From positions 1 to 64,000 of the forward strand of contig JBBQHP010000011.1 of assembly GCA_038324085.1 (NCBI GenBank): 64,000 nt of DNA. Reading direction: 5' to 3'. A program made the translations under genes and the position numbers. Shown here piece after piece: positions 47,084 to 54,939 of the stretch (its first letter is position 1; the number at the start of each line of letters is the position of its first letter). The stretch comes from Ga0077523 sp038324085. Lineage in GTDB: Bacteria; Pseudomonadota; Gammaproteobacteria; Burkholderiales; Ga0077523. The notes beneath the pieces were generated by a model. That model had not been told where the DNA came from and ran no database searches. It saw nothing but the letters and a program-made list of their open reading frames with translations.

Positions 47084-47509
47084 CTATCGAAGACCCGCGA
47101 CGGCATCGCCGCGATTCGCGGATTCCTTGCACGCCGCCAGCGACCTCAGAAAATCGCGTCGATTGTCCTTCGCGATCTGCTTGTCCGCGATCGAAAGATT
47201 TCCCGTGGTTGCGTCAGCCCACTCGCCGTCGGTGCTGACGTCAAGCTGAATCAAAGCTACCCAGCAGCTGCGGGCGGGATGCGTGCTGACCGCGCCACCG
47301 ATACCCTCGCGCAACTCTGCGACGAGACGGTCCGCGTCCTGCTTGGCGCCCGTGAACAGCTTTTCGTCCTTGTTCCTGATAGCGAGGGACAGCGTCGCGT
47401 CGAGCTTCGCGAGGCTCTCGTACACGTGCCCCAGGTCGACCTGTCCGGCCTGCGCGAATGCCGACGGCAACAGGAGCAGCAAAGAGGCGCAAATGGACTT
47501 GAGTCGCAT
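47084..47509 (-). CDS. Secreted hypothetical protein
   Basis: 141 residues with a clear signal peptide (MRLKSICASLLLLLPSAFAQ). The mature part is helical with LGHVYESLAKLDATLSLAI and EKLFTGAKQDADRLVAELRE. I recognise no family. ATG with GGAGGAACG upstream, a strong ribosome binding site. It diverges from the ABC transporter operon and is followed by the hairpin terminator on its strand. Likely periplasmic. Confidence 0.75.
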   Translation of the reverse strand: MRLKSICASLLLLLPSAFAQAGQVDLGHVYESLAKLDATLSLAIRNKDEKLFTGAKQDADRLVAELREGIGGAVSTHPARSCWVALIQLDVSTDGEWADATTGNLSIADKQIAKDNRRDFLRSLAACKESANRGDAVAGLR

Positions 47510-47728
47510 GGTGCGTTCCTCCAGCAATCGGGGTGGCGACTTTACCGCATGCGAAATGACACAACTTCGCGTGCAATGTTCCTTGCGTGCTCGAATTTCG
47601 CATTCTTCGCCCTGGGAGAGCGCACATCCGGCAGGTATGGGCAATCCCGGCCCCGGTTCTCGAGTCGCCTGTCTCCGGGCAGCGCTGGCGGCGGGCGGCG
47701 GGAATGTGCACCGCTACAATGGATCACC

Positions 47729-48496
47729 GTGACCGATCCTTCCTCCGCAGCACCGCACGTCCTGGTATCGCTCGATGCCGTTGCGCTCACCTATTCGACG
47801 GGGGTTCGGGCGCTGAGCCCAACTAGTCTCGCCCTCGCGGCAGGCGAGTTCGTTTCCCTCATCGGTCCGTCGGGATGCGGCAAAAGCACGCTGCTGCGCA
47901 TCGCCGCCGGCCTGCTGGCGACGACCGAAGGCACGGCCGAGCGGGCACTCGACGCCAGCCTCGCATTCGTCTTTCAGAGCCCGACGCTGATGCCATGGGC
48001 CGACGTCCGTCGCAATGTGCGCCTGCCGTTGGAACTCGGTGGCGTCGTCGCCGACGAGGCAGACGATCGCGTGGACGACGCCTTGCGCACGGTCGGTCTG
48101 GCGGAGTTCCATCGCGCGTTCCCTCGCGAACTATCGGGTGGCATGCAGATGCGCGTATCGATTGCCCGGGCGCTCGTGACCAGGCCGCGCCTGCTGCTGA
48201 TGGATGAACCCTTCGGCGCGCTCGACGAGATATCGCGGGGCCGGCTCGACCGTGAGCTGCTGTCGCTTTGGGCAGCGCGCCGGCTGACCGTTCTGTTCGT
48301 CACGCACAGCCTCTACGAAGCGGTATTCCTCTCGACCCGCGTCCTGGTCATGTCACCACGACCGGGGCGCATCACGGCGGAACTGGTGATCGACGAGCCG
48401 CATCCCCGCGACGACTCCTTTCGTCTGTCGGAACGTTTCGCGCATCATTGCCAACGCCTGGGCCTGCTCATGCTGGCGAATGAGGATTCGGCATGA
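47729..48496 (+). CDS. ABC transporter ATPase, nitrate/sulfonate/taurine-type (TauB/SsuB family)
   Basis: 255 residues. Walker A GPSGCGKST, Q-loop FVFQSPTLMPWADV, signature LSGGMQMRVSIARAL, Walker B LLLMDEPFGALD and the switch histidine in LFVTHSLYEAV are all present. The FQSPTLMPWADVRRNV region is typical of the TauB/SsuB group, which pairs with NMT1/THI5-like binding proteins. Start GTG at 47729; no in-frame ATG fits better. Coupled to the permease by an ATGA overlap. The substrate cannot be read from the sequence. Confidence 0.9.
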   Translation: MTDPSSAAPHVLVSLDAVALTYSTGVRALSPTSLALAAGEFVSLIGPSGCGKSTLLRIAAGLLATTEGTAERALDASLAFVFQSPTLMPWADVRRNVRLPLELGGVVADEADDRVDDALRTVGLAEFHRAFPRELSGGMQMRVSIARALVTRPRLLLMDEPFGALDEISRGRLDRELLSLWAARRLTVLFVTHSLYEAVFLSTRVLVMSPRPGRITAELVIDEPHPRDDSFRLSERFAHHCQRLGLLMLANEDSA

Positions 48497-49281
48497 CCCC
48501 GCCGCGGCGATTCGAACTGCTGACCCCCGTCGGGGTGGGCATTGCGATTCTCGCGTCGTGGCAGGCGCTGGTGAGCGCATTCGAGGTGCCTTCCTACCTC
48601 GTCCCCGGTCCGCTGCTGGTGGCGAAAACCCTGTTCATCGACCGTGACGTGCTCATCAGCGCTTTGGGCGTGACGCTGGGCGTCGCGCTGCTGGCCCTTG
48701 CGGCATCGATCGTGATCGGCGTGTCGCTAGCCTTCCTGTTCGTGCAGAGCCGTGCCGTGGAATTGAGTCTGTTTCCCTATGTCGTTCTGCTGCAGGTAAC
48801 GCCGATCGTGGCGATCGCACCGCTCATCATCATCTGGGTCAACAACCCGCTGCCCGCGCTGGTGATCTGCGCGACGCTCGTCGCGCTGTTTCCGATGATC
48901 GCCAACACCACCCTCGGATTGAAGAGCGTCGACCCCGGGTTGCTCGATCTGTTCCGGTTGAACGGCGCTACGCGTTGGCAAACGCTGATGAGACTACGGG
49001 TACCTTCGGCCCTGCCCTACTTCTTTGCCGGGCTGAAGATCTCAACCGGACTGTCGCTGATCGGCGCCGTCGTTGCCGAATTCGTGGCCGGCACCGGTGG
49101 CACGGCCTCGGGACTGGCCTACCAGATCCTGCAAGCGGGACTGCAGCTCAACATTCCACGCCTGTTCGCGGCACTCGTGCTGATCACCGTGACGGGCGTC
49201 GCGTTGTTCGCTATCGCCCATTACCTCTCCTGGCTGGCACTGCATCGCTGGCACGAAAGCGCGATCGCGCAACATTCCTAG
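48493..49281 (+). CDS. ABC transporter permease (TauC/SsuC family)
   Basis: 262 residues with about six membrane segments (for example GIAILASWQALVSAF, LLALAASIVIGVSLAFLFV, YVVLLQVTPIVAIAPLIIIW). The EAA-loop region reads FRLNGATRWQTLMRLRVPSALPYF. It forms the membrane part of the importer with the ATPase upstream. The ATG lies inside the ATPase stop. The binding protein of the system is probably the one at 51011-52009, beyond two regulators. Confidence 0.9.
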   Translation: MTPPRRFELLTPVGVGIAILASWQALVSAFEVPSYLVPGPLLVAKTLFIDRDVLISALGVTLGVALLALAASIVIGVSLAFLFVQSRAVELSLFPYVVLLQVTPIVAIAPLIIIWVNNPLPALVICATLVALFPMIANTTLGLKSVDPGLLDLFRLNGATRWQTLMRLRVPSALPYFFAGLKISTGLSLIGAVVAEFVAGTGGTASGLAYQILQAGLQLNIPRLFAALVLITVTGVALFAIAHYLSWLALHRWHESAIAQHS

Positions 49282-49449
49282 CGCCTGTAAATGGCGCCGG
49301 GCGGGAGCCGCCTGCAACAACCTTCCGTTGAAGCCTTCGACCTGCCCCGCCACGGCGCTTGGGGGAAGTGGTGTGATTGCCCTCACAGTTGAATTCCCAT
49401 CCGCGGAAACGGCGTTCCCCGCTGCGGATGAACCTTCCGACGTGAACGG

Positions 49450-50109
49450 CTACTCGAGCGCGAGTCGCGCATCAATTCCTGCCGTACCGCCCCGCGCCTC
49501 ACGGTTGCGCACTTCGGTCACATGATCATCGTCACACGCCAGGCCATTGCCTTCGGCGTCGAACAGGTCCAGGTGATGGCGCAGCTTGCGGCGGGCCTTG
49601 AACAGACGCGACTTCACCGTGTTTTCGGGGCAGTTCTGGAGGTGCGCGATCTCGGCGAGCGACAGGCCGTCGACGAGCGCGAGGTGCAGGCATTCGCGCT
49701 GCTCGACCGGGAGCTGCGAATAGCCGTACAGCACGCGATCCCGCCGCTGCCGTTCCACCACCATGCGGTAGGGATCGTCGTGTTCTGGAGACGCCACTTC
49801 CGCCGCCGCTTCCAGGTCCTCGAAGGTGTGCCGACGCGCCCGCAGGACATGCAGCGCCTTGTTGCGGGCGATGCCGAGGAGCCAGGTGGTGAACCGGCAC
49901 GTGTGGTTGAAGCGGTCTGCCCGCCGCCACACTTCGTACATGGTGTCGATGACGACTTGCTCGGCGTCATGCGGATCGCGCAGCGAACGAAGCGCAAAGG
50001 CGTAGACCCGGCGTCCGTACACCCGATACAGTTCACTGAAGCTGCGTTCGTCCCCGGTGACGACTCGTGACACCAGATCGGCGGCCAGTTGTTCATTGCA
50101 AGATTTCAT
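49450..50109 (-). CDS. ECF-type RNA polymerase sigma factor
   Basis: 219 residues. Region 2 is FSELYRVYGRRVYAFALRSL with HDAEQVVIDTMYEVWRRADR and FTTWLLGIARNKALHVLRAR. Region 4 is LPVEQRECLHLALVDGLSLA with NCPENTVKSRLFKARRKLRH. An extra 30-residue tail follows region 4. No anti-sigma gene is adjacent, which is unusual. ATG with GGAGGGA upstream. A perfect Crp-type palindrome is centred 84 bp before the start, so the neighbouring Crp/Fnr protein is a likely regulator (inference). Confidence 0.9.
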   Translation of the reverse strand: MKSCNEQLAADLVSRVVTGDERSFSELYRVYGRRVYAFALRSLRDPHDAEQVVIDTMYEVWRRADRFNHTCRFTTWLLGIARNKALHVLRARRHTFEDLEAAAEVASPEHDDPYRMVVERQRRDRVLYGYSQLPVEQRECLHLALVDGLSLAEIAHLQNCPENTVKSRLFKARRKLRHHLDLFDAEGNGLACDDDHVTEVRNREARGGTAGIDARLALE

Positions 50110-50185
50110 CGCTCGTCCCTCCGTGCAGTCCCATGTCGCGGTTGCGGCATGGGATGCATGGTGGGCGCGAGCGCCGCTCCGAAGC

Positions 50186-50201
50186 TGTGACGGAATTCAC
50201 A
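50186..50201. promoter_or_regulatory. Crp/Fnr-type binding site
   Basis: TGTGA-CGGAAT-TCACA matches the Crp consensus half-sites perfectly. It lies between the Crp/Fnr-family gene's stop and the sigma-factor start, both on the minus strand, and so in position to control the sigma gene. Confidence 0.75.
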
Positions 50202-50236
50202 GGAACCGTGCGCGGGAATGCCTGGGCGAGCCGACC

Positions 50237-50884
50237 CTACCAGCTGCTGGGCAGCTTGCGGCGCAGCGTCAGCCGGTGCGCGCCGTCGATCTCGATGTAG
50301 CCGCCGGTTTCAAGATCCTTCACGATCCGGCTCACCATCTCGCGGGAGGACCCGATGCGCCTCGCGATCTCCTGATGGGTGAGGCGCTCCTCGACGATCA
50401 GCACCCCGGAACTGTCCACGGCGAGGTCCTGGAGCAGTGCCGTGATCCTGCCGAAGACATCCTTCAAGGCGAGCGAGCGGGCGCTCTGGGTAAGCCGTCG
50501 CACGCGCTGCGCGAGGCCCTTGATCAGTTGAAGCGCCAGATCCGGGTTCTGCGCCAGGCTTTCCTGGAATGCCGACTTGGACAGCACCAGCAGGCGGCAC
50601 GCCTCGAGCGTCGCCACCGAGGCAGAGCGCGGCTCGTCGTCGAGCAGCGCCAGCTCGCCGAAATATTCCCCTTCTCCGTGGGTCGCGAGCACGAACTCCT
50701 TGCCGCCGGCATCCGTGAGGTAGGCGCGCACCCGCCCGGACAGGATCACATACAACGCTGTGGGGTCATCGCCCTCATGGATCACCACGGTCTGCTTCGG
50801 AAAGGTACGCACGACGCTGCGGCTCATCAGCCGTTCGAAACTCTCGGGCGGCAAGCCCTCGAACAGGGCGATGGAATTCTGCAT
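50237..50884 (-). CDS. Crp/Fnr-family transcriptional regulator
   Basis: 215 residues. Cyclic-nucleotide-binding fold with VVIHEGDDPTALYVILSGRV and GEYFGELALLDDEPRSASV, whose GELALLDDxPRSAS segment is the phosphate-binding cassette as in Crp. The C-terminal winged helix has LTHQEIARRIGSSREMVSRI as recognition region. There are no N-terminal cysteines, so not an Fnr-type oxygen sensor. Start ATG 50884, without a clear ribosome binding site. It diverges from the binding-protein gene at 51011, leaving a 126-bp shared upstream region. Confidence 0.9.
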   Translation of the reverse strand: MQNSIALFEGLPPESFERLMSRSVVRTFPKQTVVIHEGDDPTALYVILSGRVRAYLTDAGGKEFVLATHGEGEYFGELALLDDEPRSASVATLEACRLLVLSKSAFQESLAQNPDLALQLIKGLAQRVRRLTQSARSLALKDVFGRITALLQDLAVDSSGVLIVEERLTHQEIARRIGSSREMVSRIVKDLETGGYIEIDGAHRLTLRRKLPSSW

Positions 50885-51010
50885 GAAAGCGCTGATGGAA
50901 TATGGAAACCCTGAATATGCGTCACCGCGGCCGGCCGCCGCAAGCGCCGCCCTTGCCGAGCGGGCGGCGGCCGCATAACCTCGCGACTCGCCACCCAGAG
51001 GAACCAGTCC

Positions 51011-52009
51011 ATGCGCGCCCCATCGACCTCGCCCCGCACGAACGTGAGATTCATCCGGCTGATGTGCGCGCTGGCACTGCTCGGCGCGGGCCTTGCCCAG
51101 GCCAGCGAGAAATTCGTCTTCCTGACCAACTGGTACGCGCAGGCCGAACACGGCGGCTTCTACCAGGCGCAGGCAGAGGGTATCTACAACAAGCTCGGCC
51201 TGGATGTGGATGTGCGAATGGGCGGGCCCCAGGTCAACGTCATGCAATTGCTGCTCGCCGGACGTGCCGACGCGGTCATGGGCTACGACCTGCAGACGAT
51301 CAAGGCCGTCGAGCAGGGGCTGCCCGTGGTGACGATCGGGGCTACGTTCCAGAAAGATCCTGCCGTGCTGATCGCGCACCCCGACGTCAAGGTGATCGAG
51401 GACCTGAAGACCCGGACATTGCTGATCGGCCAAGCGAGCGAAACGACCTTCTGGCCATGGCTCAAGTCACGCTATGGCTTCACGAATTCCCAAAAACGCC
51501 CGTATGCCTTCAGCGTGCAGCAATTCCTCGTAGACAAGAAGGTCGCACAGCAGGGCTACGCGACCTCGGAGCCCTATGTGATCGAAAAGGCGGGGATCAA
51601 GCCGGTCGTGTTCCTGCTGGCCGATCTTGGGTATCCGCCGTATGCACAGACCATCGTGACGACGCGAAAGGTGCTGAACGATCGACCCGAGGCGCTGAGG
51701 GCTTTCCTGGAAGGCACTGCGGAGGGCTGGAAGAGCTATCTCGCGAATCCGGGACCGGGCAATGCGCTGGTGAAGAAGGCGAACCCCGAGATGAAGGACG
51801 ACATGCTTGCTTTCGGGGTTGCGAAGATCAAGGAATACGGCCTGGTGAGCGGCGGTGACGCCGTGCAGCAAGGCATTCTCACGATGACTGAAGCACGCTG
51901 GAAGCGCACTTTCGAATTCATGACGGGTGCGGGCCTGGCCAAGCCCGACGTGGACTTCCACCAGGCCTATACGCTCGACCTGCTGAAGGAAGTGCGAGTC
52001 CTGCCTTAG
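51011..52009 (+). CDS. ABC transporter substrate-binding protein, NMT1/THI5-like
   Basis: 332 residues with a signal peptide (RLMCALALLGAGLAQASE). The mature start FVFLTNWYAQAEHGGFYQAQ, followed by YNKLGLDVDVRMGGPQVNVM and LLAGRADAVMGYDLQTIKAV, is the NMT1/THI5 pattern of binding proteins for pyrimidine, riboflavin or sulfonate-type ligands. It is the natural partner of the ATPase and permease at 47.7-49.3 kb. ATG with GAGGAAC upstream. I saw no riboswitch in the short leader. Confidence 0.88.
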   Translation: MRAPSTSPRTNVRFIRLMCALALLGAGLAQASEKFVFLTNWYAQAEHGGFYQAQAEGIYNKLGLDVDVRMGGPQVNVMQLLLAGRADAVMGYDLQTIKAVEQGLPVVTIGATFQKDPAVLIAHPDVKVIEDLKTRTLLIGQASETTFWPWLKSRYGFTNSQKRPYAFSVQQFLVDKKVAQQGYATSEPYVIEKAGIKPVVFLLADLGYPPYAQTIVTTRKVLNDRPEALRAFLEGTAEGWKSYLANPGPGNALVKKANPEMKDDMLAFGVAKIKEYGLVSGGDAVQQGILTMTEARWKRTFEFMTGAGLAKPDVDFHQAYTLDLLKEVRVLP

Positions 52010-52034
52010 CGTCAGCGAATGGCTGCGCGCCGGC

Positions 52035-52772
52035 CTATCTCGACACAGGCTCGGAACCCCCGGGTCGCCCATCGGTTTCGAGCGTGTTCCAGAGGCATGC
52101 CCGTTTCGAAGCACTCTCCAGTTCCGCCAGATAGGCTGCGTGTTCGGCCTGTTCCGCGAGGCTGGCACGCAACACGATGAACTCGAGCGGCCCGGTCCGG
52201 TCTGCACTCGTACGCACAACGGGGATCGGCTCCCCGAGGTCGATGATCAGGCTCTCCTGGCCGCGCGTCATGGCCAGATAGGCTTCCGCCAGCAGTCGCG
52301 CATCGAGCAATGCACCGTGCAGGGTGCGGGCGGAATTGTCGATGGCATAGCGCTCGCAGAGCGCGTCGAGACTGTTGCGTTTGCCCGGATGGAGATCCTT
52401 GGCAAGCCGCAGCGAATCGGTTATCGAAGCCACATGCCGGGCGATCGGCGGCAAATCGAGGCGGGCGAGTTCGGCATCGAGGAAGGCAACGTCGAATGGC
52501 GCGTTGTGGATGATGAGCCCCGCACCCTGGACGAATTCGAGCAGGTCGCGGGCGACGTCGCGAAACCTCGGGTGATCCGCCAGGAATTCCTCGGTCAGTC
52601 CGTGCACTTCGAGCGCACCGGGATCACTGGCACGCTCGGCGTTCACATAGCGGTGGAAATCGCGCTCTCCCGGCCGGCGATTCACGATCTCGACGCAGGC
52701 GATTTCGACGATGCGGTGTCCCAGCCCCGGGTCAAGCCCCGTGGTTTCAGTATCGAGGACGATCTGGCGCAT
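52035..52772 (-). CDS. dnaQ: DNA polymerase III epsilon subunit (3'-5' proofreading exonuclease)
   Basis: 245 residues. Exo I (VLDTETTGLDP), Exo II (HNAPFDVAFLDAEL) and Exo III (LHGALLDARLLAEAYLAM) are intact. The C-terminal part for polymerase binding is present, and the length is normal. Placed 11 bp after rnhA on the same strand, the conserved rnhA-dnaQ arrangement of many proteobacteria. Transcribed together with the methyltransferase and rnhA genes. Confidence 0.95.
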   Translation of the reverse strand: MRQIVLDTETTGLDPGLGHRIVEIACVEIVNRRPGERDFHRYVNAERASDPGALEVHGLTEEFLADHPRFRDVARDLLEFVQGAGLIIHNAPFDVAFLDAELARLDLPPIARHVASITDSLRLAKDLHPGKRNSLDALCERYAIDNSARTLHGALLDARLLAEAYLAMTRGQESLIIDLGEPIPVVRTSADRTGPLEFIVLRASLAEQAEHAAYLAELESASKRACLWNTLETDGRPGGSEPVSR

Positions 52773-52783
52773 GCTTGCGAATC

Positions 52784-53230
52784 TCAGCCACGACTCGATA
52801 CGGTTTCCACACCGCGGTTGGCAAGCCGGTCGGCGCGTTCATTGCCATCGTGGCCGGCGTGGCCCTTGACCCAGACCCATTCGACGTCGTGCTGCGCGGC
52901 GAGCGCGTCGAGTTGCTGCCAGAGATCCACGTTCTTCACCGGCTGGCGGTCCGCGGTCTTCCAGCCGCGACGCTTCCACGCGTGAATCCATTCGCTGATT
53001 CCCTTCTGCACGTATTGCGAATCCGTGTGCAGTCGCACCGTGGCGTGTCCGTCCAGCGCCGAGAGCGCTTCGATGACCGCTTTCATCTCCATCCGGTTGT
53101 TGGTGGTGGCGGCTTCGCCGCCGAACAGCTCCCGTTCGACTCCATCCACTCTCAGCAACGCGCCCCAACCGCCCACGCCAGGATTACCCTTGCAGGCCCC
53201 ATCGGTATAGATGTCCACCACGGCGCTCAC
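52784..53230 (-). CDS. rnhA: Ribonuclease HI
   Basis: 148 residues. The catalytic acids are in place: D10 in IYTDGACKGNPG, E48 in NNRMEMKA, D70 in HTDSQYV and D134 in NERADRLAN. Basic region WKTADRQPVKNVDLW as in type 1 enzymes. Removes RNA from RNA-DNA hybrids in replication and repair. GTG start overlapping the methyltransferase stop (GTGA). Confidence 0.96.
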   Translation of the reverse strand: MSAVVDIYTDGACKGNPGVGGWGALLRVDGVERELFGGEAATTNNRMEMKAVIEALSALDGHATVRLHTDSQYVQKGISEWIHAWKRRGWKTADRQPVKNVDLWQQLDALAAQHDVEWVWVKGHAGHDGNERADRLANRGVETVSSRG

Positions 53231-53976
53231 CGGTCGTCGGCGCGCTGGTCACGGCGCTGTTCGGCGATGCGCTGCGGAATGGGCGCCAGCACTTTTCGCT
53301 TCGCAGTCGACATGCGCCACTTCGGCGTGATCAGCCGCATCCCGGTCACGCGCTTCACCGCGTGAAGGAAATACACGCCTCCGGCAAAGGGCCACCAGCG
53401 ATCACCGGCGTGTTCCATGAAGCGCATACGCTCAAGCCACTGTTCGCCGCGGCAGGGCGGTGCGTAGGCGGTCATCCGGCCCGCCGTTACTTCGAATCCG
53501 AGCAGGGCGAGCCAGTCCTTTATCCGGGCCAGGCCGACGAACTGTCCGCACCACGGAAACTCGCCACTGCGACTGCGCAGCAGCCGGGCCGCTCCCCAGA
53601 GGCTCCAGGGGTTGAAGCCCGACACCACCAGTCGCCCCTCGGGACGCAATACACGCTGCACTTCGCGCAATGCCTGGTGGGGGTTGGGGCTGAACTCGAG
53701 CGTGTGGGGCATGGCCACGATGTCCACCTCGCCCGAGGCCACGGGCAGTTCGCACAGATCCGCCCTGAGCCGTACCGGCCCTTCGTGCCCTACGGCCGCC
53801 CGCATCGGCACCCGACTCATGCGGAGAAAATCGTATTCCGCCAAACCAAACTGCAGCGCATTGAAGCCGAAGACGTCGACCACCTCGGCATCGAAGTACG
53901 CCAGTTCACGCCGTAACAGGTAGGCGCCCAGGGGCGTATCGAACCAGTTCGATAGACCAGGAACGGTCGGCTGCAT
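53227..53976 (-). CDS. SAM-dependent methyltransferase of the gloB-rnhA neighbourhood
   Basis: 249 residues of the class I methyltransferase type. YFDAEVVDVFGFNALQFGL, VDIVAMPHTLEFSPNPHQAL and VQRVLRPEGRLVVSGFNPWS are recognisable and correspond to the YafS-like protein usually found between gloB and rnhA. The substrate is unknown. The SAM-binding glycine motif is poorly conserved (VVDVFGFNALQ). Start ATG 53976; a TTG seven codons earlier is possible. Divergent from gloB with 38 bp between starts. Confidence 0.85.
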   Translation of the reverse strand: MQPTVPGLSNWFDTPLGAYLLRRELAYFDAEVVDVFGFNALQFGLAEYDFLRMSRVPMRAAVGHEGPVRLRADLCELPVASGEVDIVAMPHTLEFSPNPHQALREVQRVLRPEGRLVVSGFNPWSLWGAARLLRSRSGEFPWCGQFVGLARIKDWLALLGFEVTAGRMTAYAPPCRGEQWLERMRFMEHAGDRWWPFAGGVYFLHAVKRVTGMRLITPKWRMSTAKRKVLAPIPQRIAEQRRDQRADDR

Positions 53977-54014
53977 TGACAGGGTGGTGGCTTGCAATCG
54001 AAACTGGTCCCGCC

Positions 54015-54782
54015 ATGAAAATCGAAATCATTCCGTTGCGCGCGTTTCGCGACAACTACATCTGGTGCTTGCGCAATGGCGCGAACGCCGCGGTCGTCGA
54101 TCCAGGCGACGCGAGCCCGGTACTGGAGTACCTCGAATCGGAACGCGTCAATCTGGTCGCCATCCTTGCCACGCACCACCATCCCGACCACGTAGGTGGT
54201 GTTGCACAACTCGCGTCGAAGTATAGCGCACCGGTCTTCGGGCCAGCACGCGAGACGATTCCGGCAATCACGCGGCACTTGCAGGAAGGCGATCATGTGC
54301 GCATAGATGCGCTGGGACTCGAGTTCGACGTACTCGACATTCCAGGTCACACCGCCGGTCACATCGCGTTCCATGGCGCGGGCATGCTGTTTTGCGGCGA
54401 CACGTTGTTCTCCGTCGGGTGCGGACGCGTGTTCGAAGGCACGCCTCCGCAGATGTTGGCGTCGTTGTCGAAACTCGTCGCATTGCCGGAGTCGACGCGC
54501 GTTTATTGTGGTCATGAATACACGCTCGCGAACATACGCTTCGCGCACGCAGTGGAACCTGACAACCCCGCGCTGGTCGCACGCGAGCGCGAAACCCGAG
54601 CGGCCCTCGCTTCCGGAAAGCCATCTGTGCCCTCGACTCTGAAGAGCGAACTCGCGACCAATCCGTTCCTGCGTACCTCCGTTCCTGACGTCGTCTTGGC
54701 CGCGAGCGCGCGCCAAGGCCACCCGATAACGGATCCGGCGGAGGTTTTCGCGGCACTCAGAGACTGGAAGAACGTGTTCTGA
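54015..54782 (+). CDS. gloB: Hydroxyacylglutathione hydrolase (glyoxalase II)
   Basis: 255 residues of the metallo-beta-lactamase fold. THHHPDH (53-59) holds the metal ligands, with HTAGHIAF, FCGDTLFSVGCGR and VYCGHEYT supplying the rest. The C-terminal domain binds glutathione (ATNPFLRT near the end). It completes methylglyoxal detoxification by cleaving S-lactoylglutathione. The ATG 54015 begins MKIEIIPLRAFRDNY, the standard start. Confidence 0.95.
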   Translation: MKIEIIPLRAFRDNYIWCLRNGANAAVVDPGDASPVLEYLESERVNLVAILATHHHPDHVGGVAQLASKYSAPVFGPARETIPAITRHLQEGDHVRIDALGLEFDVLDIPGHTAGHIAFHGAGMLFCGDTLFSVGCGRVFEGTPPQMLASLSKLVALPESTRVYCGHEYTLANIRFAHAVEPDNPALVARERETRAALASGKPSVPSTLKSELATNPFLRTSVPDVVLAASARQGHPITDPAEVFAALRDWKNVF

Positions 54783-54939
54783 GCGCCAGCCCGGCGCAAA
54801 CCTTGCTGCGATCAAGGTTGGCACGGAAAAGCCGTAGATGTATCGGAACGTGCACCCTTGCGGTGCTCGCTCCGTTACCGAGGGTGGCCTTCGACACCGC
54901 TCGTAAGCCGAACTCCGGCGACAGGTTCAGGAGAGAAAA

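Noticed and set aside
50885..51010. TPP riboswitch in front of the NMT1/THI5-like gene
   Set aside because: The leader is short and shows no thi-box sequence.
54799..54819. Terminator after gloB (AACCTTG-CTGCGAT-CAAGGTT)
   Set aside because: The stem is only 7 bp and no T-run follows, so it is not convincing as a rho-independent terminator.
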